DNA from: an uncultured Eubacteriales bacterium
Lineage (GTDB): Bacteria; Bacillota; Clostridia; Oscillospirales; Oscillospiraceae
Assembly (NCBI GenBank): GCA_900545805.1
Contig: URAL01000010.1
Location: 1-52,168, forward strand
Direction of reading: 5' to 3'
Length of the DNA: 52,168 nucleotides
Position numbers and translations under genes: made by a program. The notes under the pieces are model-generated. The model ran no database searches, had not been told where the DNA came from, and saw nothing but the letters and a program-made list of their open reading frames with translations. Positions 15,906 to 24,495 of this stretch are shown one piece after another (the first letter of the stretch is position 1; each line of letters opens with the position of its first letter).

Positions 15906-16888
15906 CTTGAGCGTAATATAACTCCGCGGAACGCCGCTATTGCGCCGTAAAGGACTCCGGCCACGGCCCAGATATACCAAAGCGTGCCCGGCTGGCCGTT
16001 TCCGTTCGGACCGAAGGTGCAGTAGAGGAATATTGCCGTTACTATGAGCCAGTAGGCTGTGCTCACCGCACCGAAAACGGCGCTTTTTTTCTTGCTCTCG
16101 CGTGTGTAATCGCCCTCCTCGAGGAGCTTATTCATCGCCGAGCCGTACACACCGCCGTAAACAAAGGCATAGCAGCCGAACGCGACGAGCAGCAGAAGCA
16201 GGCACACGCCTATACCTGCCCATACGTCCGGCAGAGAAAGGGCAAGCGCGGCGAAGATCGGCAGCAGCGAGAGGATGCAAAGCACCGTGCCGAGGGTGCA
16301 CAGGCGCGAATACTGCCCGGAAAACTCTTTTTTGCGCTCTCTTACCATGCTCGCCACGCCGTATTCTGTCTCAAACGCCTCTTTTTCGAGAAACTCGAAG
16401 TCAGCGGCGCGGTGGCCGGTGCGGATAAAGAGCACGACGGCTGCGGCAGCGATGCAGAGCATCACGCACAGGCCGATGCCGGCGGCGGCGTTCACGCCTA
16501 TGCCGAGGCAGCCGGACTCGCACAGGCAGGCCATCAGTATGAGCACAACGGGCGAGACAACGCACAGAAGCGTTGCAAGAGCTATCTTAGGCGCGTCGGC
16601 CCTGCGGATGGCAAGGTAGCGCGAGGCCTCCTCCATCGTCACGCGGCGCAGCGTGCTCTCGGGCTCGGCGGCGTTAAGCTCCTCGCTCTCGAGCTCATCC
16701 TTTAAAAGATAGTCGGTCGTTACGCCGAAGATACGGCTCAGCTTCACGATGCGCTCCAGATCGGGAACCGACTGCGCGCCCTCCCATTTCGATACGGACT
16801 GGCGCGTAACGTTAAGCTGAGCGGCGAGCTCATCCTGTGACCAGCCTGCTTTTTTGCGCAGGTTTATTATCTTGTCTGCCAATATCAT
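15896..16888 (-). CDS. XRE-family HTH regulator with membrane domain
   Basis: The 330-residue protein has an N-terminal Cro/CI-type HTH (about 5-60: LRKKAGWSQDELAAQLNVTR, then QSVSKWE). A short linker and several hydrophobic segments (about 85-330) follow, so the DNA-binding head is probably membrane-tethered. Of two close ATGs, the one at 16888 stands 8 nt after AGGAGG and is preferred; the one at 16894 is only 2 nt away. Such regulators often sit beside ABC-2 exporters and respond to envelope stress; a role for the downstream ABC genes is inferred from position. The last codons come from the inverted-repeat element. Confidence 0.8.
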   Translation of the reverse strand: MILADKIINLRKKAGWSQDELAAQLNVTRQSVSKWEGAQSVPDLERIVKLSRIFGVTTDYLLKDELESEELNAAEPESTLRRVTMEEASRYLAIRRADAPKIALATLLCVVSPVVLILMACLCESGCLGIGVNAAAGIGLCVMLCIAAAAVVLFIRTGHRAADFEFLEKEAFETEYGVASMVRERKKEFSGQYSRLCTLGTVLCILSLLPIFAALALSLPDVWAGIGVCLLLLLVAFGCYAFVYGGVYGSAMNKLLEEGDYTRESKKKSAVFGAVSTAYWLIVTAIFLYCTFGPNGNGQPGTLWYIWAVAGVLYGAIAAFRGVILRSSKR

Positions 16889-17134
16889 TTTCATGTCCTC
16901 CTGTCAGGCTTGCTTACGTCCTAACAGTAGCATTTTTTGCGGTTGCAGGCTATAAAGCCGGGCTTGAAATGTGTAAACTCACGGTTGCGGCCGGTGGAAA
17001 TTGCTGAATTGATCGCTTTTTGCGGCCGAGAAGGTTCTTTGAAATATCCGTTTTTGATTATACAATGTATAACATTCGAGAGCAATCACTAATTGATAAA
17101 ATTATCACGCTGCAAGTAAAAAGCATGTAAAAAA
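16889..17134. other. Intergenic region between the regulator and the decarboxylase operon
   Basis: No gene is seen. On the minus strand TTTACA and TATAGC, 17 bp apart, could drive the regulator gene. A short palindrome TTATACA-A-TGTATAA (17058-17072) may be a protein-binding site. Confidence 0.4.
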
Positions 17135-17160
17135 GGACATGCATCCGAAAATGCATGTCC
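17129..17160 (-). terminator. Terminator of the decarboxylase operon
   Basis: GGACATGCAT (17135-17144) and ATGCATGTCC (17151-17160) form a perfect 10-bp stem. Read on the minus strand, it is followed by a U-run (17129-17134). Confidence 0.88.
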
Positions 17161-17175
17161 TTGCAAATGCTTTTA

Positions 17176-18399
17176 TCAGCCGCCGAATACGGAAAGCAGG
17201 AAGCCTGCCGCGATTGCCGAGCCGATAACGCCCGCGACGTTGGGACCCATTGCGTGCATGAGCAGGAAGTTCGTCTTGTTGTACTTTCTGCCGACGTCCT
17301 GGGAAACGCGTGCGGCCATGGGGACTGCGGAAACGCCCGCGGAGCCGATGAGGGGATTGATCTTCTTGCCGGAGGCATAGTACATGATGACGCCGCCGAA
17401 CAGACCGCCGATGGTGGAGATGGCGAAGGCGCACAGACCGAGGATGATTATCTTGATCGTTGCGCCGCTCAGGAAGTTCTGAGCTACCATCGTCGCGCCG
17501 ACGGAGGTGGCCAGGAAGATGGTGACTATGTTCATCAGAGCATTCTGCGCGGTATCCGACAGACGGTCGGTAACGCCGCACTCACGGAAGAGGTTGCCGA
17601 GCATCAGGCAGCCGATCAGCGGAGCGGTCGAGGGCAGAAGGAGGATAACGAAGGTCGCAACGACGATGGGGAAGATGATCTTCTCGGTCTTGGAGACCTC
17701 ACGCGCCTGCTCCATCTTTACCTCGCGCATCTCCTTTGTCGTGCACAGCTTCATAAGAGGCGGCTGGATGAGAGGTATGAGCGCCATGTAGGAATACGCC
17801 GCAATTGCGATAGGCCCTAAAAGATGCGGAGCAAGCTTCGTCGTCAGGAATATAGCGGTCGGGCCGTCGGCGCCGCCGATGATGCCGATGGATGCGCCCT
17901 CGGGACCTGTGAAGCCAAGTGCGATAGCGCCGAGGAAGGCCACGAAAACGCCGAGCTGAGCCGAAGCGCCCATGAGCAGGCTCTTGGGGTTGGCAAGCAG
18001 CGGGCCGAAGTCGGTCATGGCGCCGACGCCGAGGAAGATAAGCGAGGGATATATGCCGGCCTTGACGCCGATATAGAAGAAGTCAAGCAGACCGGCGTTC
18101 GACATCACATGGCCGTAGCTGTGATAATAGGGGCTTGCCTCATCGAGGAAGGCCTCCCACAGCTCGGGGTGATACAGTGCGTTCTCGCCCAGGCCGATGA
18201 AGTAGCTGAGGTTTGTCAGCAGACAGCCGAAGGCTATGCCGCACAGCAGCAGGGGCTCGAACTTTTTGACTATGCCAAGGTACAGAAGTACAAAGGCAAT
18301 GATAATCATAATGAGGTTTTTCCAGCCGCCGTCGGTTACGAAGAACGCGGCAAAGCCGGATTCCATCGCAAGCTTTTGGAGAGTACCCAGAATGTCCAT
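17176..18399 (-). CDS. oadB: Sodium-pumping decarboxylase beta subunit (oxaloacetate decarboxylase type)
   Basis: The 407-residue polytopic membrane protein couples decarboxylation of carboxybiotin to sodium export. The family hallmark GIIGGADGPTAIF, with the sodium-site Asp, and GLLDFFYIGVKAGIYPSLIFLGVGAMTDFGP are present, as are many hydrophobic segments. It is last in the operon alpha-delta-biotin carrier-beta. Methylmalonyl-CoA or glutaconyl-CoA decarboxylase beta subunits look alike; the alpha subunit decides in favour of an oxaloacetate-type enzyme. Confidence 0.93.
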   Translation of the reverse strand: MDILGTLQKLAMESGFAAFFVTDGGWKNLIMIIIAFVLLYLGIVKKFEPLLLCGIAFGCLLTNLSYFIGLGENALYHPELWEAFLDEASPYYHSYGHVMSNAGLLDFFYIGVKAGIYPSLIFLGVGAMTDFGPLLANPKSLLMGASAQLGVFVAFLGAIALGFTGPEGASIGIIGGADGPTAIFLTTKLAPHLLGPIAIAAYSYMALIPLIQPPLMKLCTTKEMREVKMEQAREVSKTEKIIFPIVVATFVILLLPSTAPLIGCLMLGNLFRECGVTDRLSDTAQNALMNIVTIFLATSVGATMVAQNFLSGATIKIIILGLCAFAISTIGGLFGGVIMYYASGKKINPLIGSAGVSAVPMAARVSQDVGRKYNKTNFLLMHAMGPNVAGVIGSAIAAGFLLSVFGG

Positions 18400-18410
18400 C
18401 CGTTACCTCC

Positions 18411-18812
18411 TTATGCTATGACAACAAGAGGAGCACCGGTCTCGACTACTGCACCCTTTGCCGTGACGATCTGAGCGACGGTGCCGGACTTGGTTGCGAC
18501 GATCTCGTTTTCCATTTTCATGGCCTCAAGGACGATGAGAACATCGCCCTCGCTGACCTTCTGACCCTGAGTTACGTTTATCTTGAGAATGTTGCCGGGC
18601 ATGGGGCTCTTTACGAGCTCGCCGGCGGCGAGAGACGCGCCTGCGGGAGCGGCGGGAGCAGCTGCGGCGGGAGCGGCTGCAACGGGAGCGGCTGCGGCCA
18701 CGGGCGCCGGAGCGGCGGGAGCGTAGGCCTCGTACTCGTCGATGAGCATCGCCTTGCCCTCCTCGACCTCAACCTCATAGGTTCTGTTATTTAAAGTTAC
18801 CTTATACTTCAT
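18411..18812 (-). CDS. Biotin carrier subunit of the sodium-pumping decarboxylase
   Basis: The 133-residue protein has a short N-terminal beta domain (about 1-28), a flexible Ala/Pro linker (about 29-60) and a C-terminal biotinyl domain with the attachment motif EAMKMEN, biotin lysine at about residue 99. It carries CO2 as carboxybiotin from the alpha subunit to the membrane beta subunit. It overlaps the upstream delta gene by 11 nt. In the classical enterobacterial enzyme this domain is fused to OadA; here it is free-standing, as in GcdC/MmdC. Confidence 0.92.
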   Translation of the reverse strand: MKYKVTLNNRTYEVEVEEGKAMLIDEYEAYAPAAPAPVAAAAPVAAAPAAAAPAAPAGASLAAGELVKSPMPGNILKINVTQGQKVSEGDVLIVLEAMKMENEIVATKSGTVAQIVTAKGAVVETGAPLVVIA

Positions 18813-19155
18813 CTTCCTTGACCTCCTTGATGGAAATAAAGCGGAGCTCGTTAATGGGCTTGCCGAGAGAATCGGCGACGATGGCCATTATCATTGCCGC
18901 ATCTTTGGGATCTGTGTCGTACAGCTTCAGCTCGCCCGCGGAGCCGGGAGCGGCCGGAGCCTCGGGTGCGGGAGCGACGGGCTCGGCAGCGGCGGCCGGT
19001 GCGGCTGCCTTTGCCTTATTCGCCTGAGCAACCATGATCTTGCCCATTATCATAACGACGACCATAAGAAGAACAAGGCCGAAGAAAACGACAAGATAGC
19101 CCAGAAGCGCAGTCAGCGCGGCGTCGCCGAAGGAAATGTTTATCAGATCATTCAT
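18802..19155 (-). CDS. oadG: Delta/gamma membrane subunit of the decarboxylase (OadG-like)
   Basis: The 117-residue protein has one N-terminal transmembrane helix (about 14-38), an Ala/Pro linker and a charged C-terminal domain of about 45 residues. This is the layout of MmdD/OadG subunits that hold the complex together. It sits 13 nt after the alpha gene and overlaps the biotin carrier gene. Confidence 0.82.
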   Translation of the reverse strand: MNDLINISFGDAALTALLGYLVVFFGLVLLMVVVMIMGKIMVAQANKAKAAAPAAAAEPVAPAPEAPAAPGSAGELKLYDTDPKDAAMIMAIVADSLGKPINELRFISIKEVKEDEV

Positions 19156-19168
19156 AATCTAAACCTCC

Positions 19169-20551
19169 TCAGGCTTCGGTAATGGTGTAGCGAACGACCT
19201 TTTCCTCTGCCTCGCGGCGCTTTTCAAAGAAATTCTCCGCGACCTGGGGGAAAGCGATGTAGCTGAGAACATCCTCCTCGCATCTTGCGGTGTCGCCGAG
19301 ATGTTCGGCGGCCTTCTCGTAGGCGTCGGTCGGAAGGGTGTCGGCATAGCGGCCCTCGATGGGCTTTTCGCCGCCAAGTATTTTTGCACGGACGGCCTCG
19401 TCGATGGGAGCGGGCGTTCTGCCGTATTCGCCGCGGCAGTAGGCCTTTATCTCGGCGCCGACGTTTTTATAGCGCTCGCCCGCGAGCACATTCTGCACCG
19501 CCTGTGAGCCGACGAGCTGGCTGGTCGGGGTAACGAGCGGAGGATAGCCCATGTCCTTGCGCACACGCGGAGTCTCGATAAGAGCCTCATCGAACTTGTC
19601 CAGCGCGTTCATCATCTTAAGCTGGCTGAGCAGGTTCGAGAGCATGCCGCCGGGTATCTGATAGGTCAGGCACTGGGTATCGGTGCTCATGGAGATGGGG
19701 TTGAGAGTACCGTCGGCGAGGTAATCGTTGCGTATGGGCTTGAAGTAATTTGCCATTTCTATGAGTATCTTCTCATCGAGCTGCACGTCATAGCCGAGCT
19801 CCTTGAGCGCGTAGTACAGCGTCTCGGTAGCAGGCTGAGAGGTGCCGCCGGAGAAGGGGGAGATCGCGGTGTCGATAACGTCGGCGCCGGCCTCGATGCC
19901 CTTGAGGTAGGTCATGAAGGCAAGACCCGTGGTGCAGTGAGTGTGCAGGACGACGGGAAGATCGACGGCGTCCTTTATGCCGGAAACGAGGTCGTATGCG
20001 CTCTGCGGGGTCATGATGCCGGCCATATCCTTAATGCAGATGGAGCTTACGCCCATTTTTTCGAGCTCTTTTACCATCTCGACGAACTTTGCGATCGTGT
20101 GTACGGGACTGGTGGTGTAGGAGATCGTGCCGGAGGCCATTGCACCCTGCTTTACGGTCTCCTCAATGGCGACCTTAAGGTTGTCGGTGTCATTGAGAGC
20201 GTCGAATATACGAATTATATCGATGCCGTTTTTGACCGATGCGCGCACGAAGCGGCGGACGACATCGTCGGGATAATGCTTGTAGCCGAGAATGTTCTGA
20301 CCGCGCAGAAGCATCTGGAGCTTGGTGTTGGGCATTTTTGCGCGTATTTTGCGCAGCCGCTCCCACGGGTCCTCATTGAGAAAGCGCAGGCAGACATCGA
20401 AGGTAGCGCCGCCCCAGCATTCAACGGAGTAGAATCCGGCCTTGTCCATCTTTTCAAGGATGGGCTCAAACTTGTCGTAGGGAAGCCTTGTGGCAATAAG
20501 TGACTGGTTCGCATCACGAAGCACGGTTTCCGTAAACTGTACTTTCTTCAT
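19169..20551 (-). CDS. oadA: Carboxyltransferase alpha subunit, oxaloacetate decarboxylase type
   Basis: The 460-residue cytoplasmic subunit transfers the carboxyl group to biotin. The HMGL-like TIM barrel shows ETVLRDANQSLIATR, GGATFDV, FDALNDTDN, the carbamylated-lysine type KDMAG motif and HTHCTTG. A conserved C-terminal domain follows, but no biotinyl domain, which is encoded separately. It is the first gene of the operon. The substrate is probably oxaloacetate; the 5S subunit of transcarboxylase is a close relative. Confidence 0.9.
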   Translation of the reverse strand: MKKVQFTETVLRDANQSLIATRLPYDKFEPILEKMDKAGFYSVECWGGATFDVCLRFLNEDPWERLRKIRAKMPNTKLQMLLRGQNILGYKHYPDDVVRRFVRASVKNGIDIIRIFDALNDTDNLKVAIEETVKQGAMASGTISYTTSPVHTIAKFVEMVKELEKMGVSSICIKDMAGIMTPQSAYDLVSGIKDAVDLPVVLHTHCTTGLAFMTYLKGIEAGADVIDTAISPFSGGTSQPATETLYYALKELGYDVQLDEKILIEMANYFKPIRNDYLADGTLNPISMSTDTQCLTYQIPGGMLSNLLSQLKMMNALDKFDEALIETPRVRKDMGYPPLVTPTSQLVGSQAVQNVLAGERYKNVGAEIKAYCRGEYGRTPAPIDEAVRAKILGGEKPIEGRYADTLPTDAYEKAAEHLGDTARCEEDVLSYIAFPQVAENFFEKRREAEEKVVRYTITEA

Positions 20552-20596
20552 TTTTTCCTCCCAGATTTCAAATTTTCACCTGCACGGCAGGCTTAC

Positions 20597-20624
20597 ATTA
20601 TAACAGCGTATATTATAATATAAA
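20597..20624 (-). promoter_or_regulatory. Possible promoter of the decarboxylase operon
   Basis: On the minus strand TTTATA (20624-20619) and TATAAT (20602-20597) are 16 bp apart, about 45 bp before the oadA start. The -35 is weak and the region is generally AT-rich. Confidence 0.4.
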
Positions 20625-20678
20625 CTTTCGGTAAATTCTACACTTATCTTAGGCAATTTTATAACAATGAAACAAAGC

Positions 20679-20709
20679 AAAAAAAGGCAGACAGCTTGAG
20701 CTGCCTGCC
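20679..20709 (-). terminator. Terminator after the PBP operon
   Basis: GGCAGACAGC (20686-20695) pairs with GCTGCCTGCC (20700-20709) with one mismatch and loop TTGA. A run of A on the plus strand (20679-20685) becomes the U-tract on the minus strand. Confidence 0.8.
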
Positions 20710-20731
20710 TGAAATTCGGGTAAATTCTCAC

Positions 20732-21016
20732 TTATTTTGCTGCCAGCGCTCTGTCGAGCCAGACGCTTGCCACGTCCATAGCCGCCCAGAAGCCGTCCTT
20801 CTCGCTTTTCTTGACGATGCGGTCGCGGGATTTGACGGAGGGATCGGTGAGCTGGAGCTGGACGGATACCTTAGTGGCAACGTCGAGATCCTTGACCTTT
20901 TTCGTGTCCATTATCTGAAGCATGATGACGTATTTATCTGTCATGCTGCCGTAGTAGACTATATTTCCTGCACGCTGCAGGGGATGACCTTTGTATTCAA
21001 GCGGTTTGTTTGCCAC
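20732..21016 (-). CDS. Small conserved protein of unknown function
   Basis: This 94-residue protein has no domain I can name. It begins ANKPLEYKGHPLQRAGN and is rich in alternating beta-like segments (VIMLQI, VSVQLQL) followed by a basic region and a C-terminal helix. The GTG at 21016 is chosen because GGAGG sits exactly 7 nt upstream; the longer ATG-initiated frame (to 21094) runs into the PBP gene and has no ribosome site. It lies 22 nt after the penicillin-binding protein and shares its terminator, so it is probably co-transcribed. Confidence 0.7.
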   Translation of the reverse strand: MANKPLEYKGHPLQRAGNIVYYGSMTDKYVIMLQIMDTKKVKDLDVATKVSVQLQLTDPSVKSRDRIVKKSEKDGFWAAMDVASVWLDRALAAK

Positions 21017-21038
21017 AATAATTCCTCCTTGTATGTGA

Positions 21039-23177
21039 TCAGAAGAGATCGCGGAAGTTTGCGAAGATATCGTCGACGGTGCCGCCGTTATCATCCTCGT
21101 TATTCTTCTTTTCCTCTTCTTCCTGCTTCTTCTTTTCTTCTTCTTCCTTCTGCTTTTTCTCCTCCTCGGTCAGCGCCTGCTCCTCAAGCTCCTCGCGTGA
21201 ACCGAAGATGCCGGTCGGCGAGCCGCCGTAGGAGATGTTGAATTCCTTGCGTGGAAGATCGGCATGGACGGCGGACATGACCTTCTGCCATATCTGCGTC
21301 GCGGGGTTGCCGGAGAAGGCCATGGTCTCGGGCGTGTCGTAGCCGGTCCAGACGGCGCAGGTGTAGTACGGAGTGTATCCGCAGAACCAGCGGTCGCGGT
21401 TGGCGGACGTTGTACCGGTCTTGCCGGCAACGGGCATGTTGCTCAGGCGCGATTCATGGCCGGTGCCGTAGGTGGCCGCATTGTTGAGCATATAGGTCAT
21501 GGTGCGCGCCGTATTCTGCGAGAAGGCCTGAATCGTCTGCGGCTGATTATCAAGGATGATCTTGCCGCTGCGGTCCTTTACCATGGTGTAGGTTCTGGAA
21601 TAGGTGAAAACGCCGTCGTTTGCCAGCGCGGTGTAGGCCTGAGCCATCTCGCGCACGGTGATGCCGTAGTGCGGCTCGCCGAGTGCCATTGCCGCGTAGT
21701 CGGCGTCCGAGTCGATGAGGCTCGTAACGCCCAGGCGCGAGCGCAAAAATTCAAGCGAAGCCGATGGGGTCAGCTTATCGACTATCTGCGCGGCGACGGT
21801 GTTTTTCGATTTCTGAAGCGCGGTGGTTATGGTGATTATGCCGTCATAACTGTTCGGCGAGTTTTTCGGGTACCACGAAGTGTGAGTGAGCTGGACATGC
21901 TTTTCATCCTTATCGAGCACCAGCGTAGAGGGGCTTATAAGGCCGTATTCGACCGCCGGTCCGTAGACCGCGATGGGCTTGATGGACGAGCCGGGCGGGC
22001 GCGTGGTTCCCGTTGCTCTGTTCAGGCCGTAGTTTATGGTCTTATCACCGGTGCCGCCGCGCAGAGCCTTGATCTCGCCGGTGGCCTGATCGATGATGAC
22101 GATGGCGCTCTGAAGCTGCGACTTTGTGCTGCCGTAGGTCTTGGGCAGCTTCTCGGGATCGGTGTATATCGCGTCGACCTTGGCCTGAAGGTCCTTATCT
22201 ATGCAGGCATAGATCTCGTAGCCGGCGTTATGCACGAGCTGGCTTGCCGCGTTGCGGCTGATGCCCTTTGCCTTGGCGAGGTCGCCGATGACGTCGGACA
22301 GAACGACTTCTTCGTAATATGAGTAGACGTTGGAGCTGCTCGGCGAATTTTCGCCGCGCACGAAATCGAGCTCCTCGTTCTTGGCCTCCTCGTACTCGGC
22401 CTTTTTGAGGTAGCCCTGCTTATACATCTCGCGCAGGACGTTTTCCTGACGCTCCTTGTTGTTCTCAACGCTGTAGAACGGGTCGTAGTACGTCGGCAGG
22501 TTCGTTATTCCGACGATGGACGCGGCCTCGGCAACGGAAAGATCCTTGGCGTCCTTGCCGAAATAGGTCTGCGCCGCCGTCTGAACGCCGTAGCAGCCCT
22601 CACCAAAATAAACGGCGTTGAGGTAATACTCAAGTATCTCGTCCTTGTCGTAATTCTTCTCAAGGTCAAGCGCCTGGAATATCTCAAGAAGCTTGCGCTG
22701 CACGGTTATATCATCCTGCTGAGTCAGGTTTTTTATAAGCTGCTGCGTTATCGTCGAGCCGCCGAAGGTCGAGCCGCCGGTGAACATATTCAGCGCCGCG
22801 TGCGCCGTGCGGAACCAGTCAACACCCTTATGCGTGTAAAAGCGCTTGTCCTCAATGGCGACGAGCGCGTCCTTCATATGCTGGGGAATCTGGTCGCCGT
22901 CGATCCAGATGCGGTTTTCGCTGCTCTTGACGGTCGTGAGCTTTTGATAATCTCCGTTTGAGTCTTTATAATAGATAATGCTTGATTGATTGAGCGTGAA
23001 ATCGTTCAGATCGATATCGAGGCTCGGAGTGATGCAGGTCTTCACATAAAATGCGAAAATGCACACGAAAATAAGAGCCGTGACAACACCGATGAGCAGG
23101 ATCGTTCCGATCACGCCTAAAACACGGCCGGCTCTGCCGCCGCGCTTTTCGGTGCCGGGCTCCTTTGCAATATCCAT
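21039..23177 (-). CDS. Class A penicillin-binding protein (PBP1A-like)
   Basis: The 712-residue bifunctional peptidoglycan synthase has a short cytoplasmic tail, one transmembrane helix (about 20-45), a GT51 glycosyltransferase (EDKRFYTHKGVD and GGSTITQQLIKNLTQ) and a transpeptidase with SSIK (Ser about 397), SKN and KTG (Lys about 586). The last 50 residues are a Lys/Glu-rich low-complexity tail. The ATG at 23177 is used; earlier GTG/TTG codons overlap the GGAGG at 23189-23193. The spacing of 11 nt is slightly long. Confidence 0.94.
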   Translation of the reverse strand: MDIAKEPGTEKRGGRAGRVLGVIGTILLIGVVTALIFVCIFAFYVKTCITPSLDIDLNDFTLNQSSIIYYKDSNGDYQKLTTVKSSENRIWIDGDQIPQHMKDALVAIEDKRFYTHKGVDWFRTAHAALNMFTGGSTFGGSTITQQLIKNLTQQDDITVQRKLLEIFQALDLEKNYDKDEILEYYLNAVYFGEGCYGVQTAAQTYFGKDAKDLSVAEAASIVGITNLPTYYDPFYSVENNKERQENVLREMYKQGYLKKAEYEEAKNEELDFVRGENSPSSSNVYSYYEEVVLSDVIGDLAKAKGISRNAASQLVHNAGYEIYACIDKDLQAKVDAIYTDPEKLPKTYGSTKSQLQSAIVIIDQATGEIKALRGGTGDKTINYGLNRATGTTRPPGSSIKPIAVYGPAVEYGLISPSTLVLDKDEKHVQLTHTSWYPKNSPNSYDGIITITTALQKSKNTVAAQIVDKLTPSASLEFLRSRLGVTSLIDSDADYAAMALGEPHYGITVREMAQAYTALANDGVFTYSRTYTMVKDRSGKIILDNQPQTIQAFSQNTARTMTYMLNNAATYGTGHESRLSNMPVAGKTGTTSANRDRWFCGYTPYYTCAVWTGYDTPETMAFSGNPATQIWQKVMSAVHADLPRKEFNISYGGSPTGIFGSREELEEQALTEEEKKQKEEEEKKKQEEEEKKNNEDDNGGTVDDIFANFRDLF

Positions 23178-23384
23178 TCCGGTCAACACCTCCTTGCGAG
23201 TGCTAATGTGTCAAAACTGAGTAAACGCCGTAATATATGTAGTGGGCGCAATAATCTAATTTTATCTGAATTATTATTATATCATGTTATGTCAAGTAAG
23301 CGTGGATAATTTGTAAAGTTTTGCGTAAGCCTGATTTGTTTTCGCTTTATATGGAAATGATAAAGTAAAAGGAGAGTGAAACGC
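23178..23384. other. Divergent intergenic region
   Basis: AT-rich spacer between the minus-strand PBP gene and the plus-strand small gene. TGTCAA (23289-23294) gives a minus-strand TTGACA, but no -10 at correct spacing is evident. No RNA fold was recognised. Confidence 0.35.
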
Positions 23385-23717
23385 TTGAAGAATACATTTA
23401 AGAAACTGACGCTGTGTGTTTTGGCGCTTACAGCCGTTATAATGAGCAGCGCCGCAGTAAAAAGCATAAGCGGCACGGGCGAAAATAATGCGCCGGAGCA
23501 GAAGGTCAGCTTGGCTGCGGCAGATAAGAGCTTCTACTGCCTGCGCGACTGGCAGGGCTATGTCGCCGTGTTCGAGGATGACGGGGAAACACCGGCGACG
23601 GTGACGGATATCCCGACCGAAACTCTCAATAAGGTCGACCGCGAAAAGCTCAAGGGCGGCATCAAGGCCGCAACACGCGAGGAGCTGCTGTCGTTATTGG
23701 AAGATCTGAGTTCATAG
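23385..23717 (+). CDS. Small exported protein with BofC-C-like domain
   Basis: The protein of about 110 residues has a hydrophobic N-terminal segment (about 8-25) fitting a signal anchor, a short linker, and a C-terminal domain with YCLRDWQGYVAVFEDD followed by the typical pattern of small forespore-regulator-like (BofC C-terminal) domains in Clostridia. GGAG at 23371-23374 favours the TTG at 23385; a GTG at 23376 would overlap that site and add three residues. The function is unknown; a link to sporulation or envelope signalling is inference from the domain resemblance. Confidence 0.65.
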   Translation: MKNTFKKLTLCVLALTAVIMSSAAVKSISGTGENNAPEQKVSLAAADKSFYCLRDWQGYVAVFEDDGETPATVTDIPTETLNKVDREKLKGGIKAATREELLSLLEDLSS

Positions 23718-23720
23718 CTA

Positions 23721-23749
23721 TTGATTTATTGCTCTGTGTGGGTTAAAAT
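23721..23749 (+). promoter_or_regulatory. Promoter for the DUF1292 gene
   Basis: TTGATT (23721-23726) and TAAAAT (23744-23749) are separated by 17 bp, 30 bp before the ATG at 23779. Confidence 0.6.
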
Positions 23750-23778
23750 GAGAGCACAACAACACAGGAGGAATCACC

Positions 23779-24066
23779 ATGAGCGAAGATTTCGGCAATG
23801 ATTTTATCACTATAATCGATGACGACGGCAACGAGTTCAACCTTGAGCTGCTTGACACGATAGACTATAACGGAGAGACGTTTTCCGCGTTCCTGCCGGC
23901 GGATATGGATGAGGACGATCCCGATTACGGCCTTATACTGCTGAGCGTCACTGAGGATGAAAACGGCGACGAGCTGTTTGAATCAATAGACGACGACGCA
24001 AAGCTCGAAGAGGTGCACAATATGTTCATGACCATCTTCGAGGCCGAGGAGGGCGACGGGGAGTAA
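23779..24066 (+). CDS. DUF1292 (YrzB-like) acidic protein
   Basis: The 95-residue, strongly acidic protein starts with ITIIDDDGNEFNLELLDTI and contains the LLSVTEDENGDELFESI block typical of DUF1292. The family is widespread in Firmicutes, and its function is unknown. AGGAGG precedes the ATG at a good distance. The next element is the 6S RNA gene about 50 bp downstream; no terminator separates them. Confidence 0.85.
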   Translation: MSEDFGNDFITIIDDDGNEFNLELLDTIDYNGETFSAFLPADMDEDDPDYGLILLSVTEDENGDELFESIDDDAKLEEVHNMFMTIFEAEEGDGE

Positions 24067-24116
24067 GACGCAAAACTCATTCATATGTTCCGCCGAGGCG
24101 GAGTATGATTAAATGA

Positions 24117-24346
24117 AACTATCCCTGCCGTGTTCGCGGTGTCATATTGACCTCGGGTTCGTTAAACCCACATTTTTAATAAGGGATGCCGATTTGAATC
24201 TGCGGATTGCAGGCCTCCCGGCCCCGGCCGGACGTTGGAAGCAGAGAAACAGAGCTTAGGCGACCCACCTGCTATCTTGTGCAGGTTATAACCGAACCCC
24301 AACGGCACGGCGGGGACTCCCGATGAGAAATCATCGGGATTTTTTT
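24117..24346 (+). ncRNA. ssrS: 6S RNA (Clostridia type)
   Basis: The two ends pair: CCCTGCCGTG (24123-24132) with CACGGCGGGG (24306-24315). A second closing stem pairs GGGTTCG (24155-24161) with CGAACCC (24293-24299), flanking a large internal bubble. A local alternative hairpin GGGTT-cgtta-AACCC lies on the 5' side, as in known 6S RNAs. The text around 24155-24190 and 24235-24275 looks like Clostridia 6S RNA from memory. An intrinsic terminator, CCCGATGA-gaaa-TCATCGGG plus T7, ends it. 6S RNA mimics an open promoter and sequesters sigma-A RNA polymerase. A -10-like TATGAT at 24104-24109 fits the start. The 5' end is approximate. SRP RNA, tmRNA and RNase P RNA signatures were looked for and not seen. 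Confidence 0.78.
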
Positions 24347-24400
24347 ATATACCTCTGCGGCAACATTTGAGCAAATAATTAAATATAGAAGAAAAAACAT

Positions 24401-24435
24401 GCAGTCGAAAATTTTTTTCGGCTGCAATTTTTTTT
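24401..24435 (+). terminator. Terminator-like hairpin ahead of the virion cassette
   Basis: GCAGTCGAAAA (24401-24411) pairs with TTTTCGGCTGC (24415-24425), followed by AATTTTTTTT. It is a second strong terminator 55 nt after the 6S terminator, so it insulates, or conditionally blocks entry into, the phage-like genes. Confidence 0.8.
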
Positions 24436-24457
24436 ACTTGTACGCAAACGTACAAGT
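24436..24457. promoter_or_regulatory. Perfect 9-bp inverted repeat, candidate operator
   Basis: ACTTGTACG-caaa-CGTACAAGT lies between the terminator and the first cassette gene. It is not a LexA box of the Bacillus type. It could bind a dimeric regulator controlling the cassette. No matching second site was seen in this window. Confidence 0.5.
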
Positions 24458-24495
24458 TTTGCCCGAAAACAGCCTATGGGTGAGAGGTGAATTTT

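Noticed and set aside
24117..24346. SRP RNA, tmRNA or RNase P RNA instead of 6S RNA
   Set aside because: The characteristic motifs of those RNAs are absent, while paired ends with a central bubble and the overall length fit 6S RNA.
24436..24457. LexA (SOS) operator before the virion cassette
   Set aside because: The arms do not match the Firmicutes GAAC-N4-GTTC type consensus.
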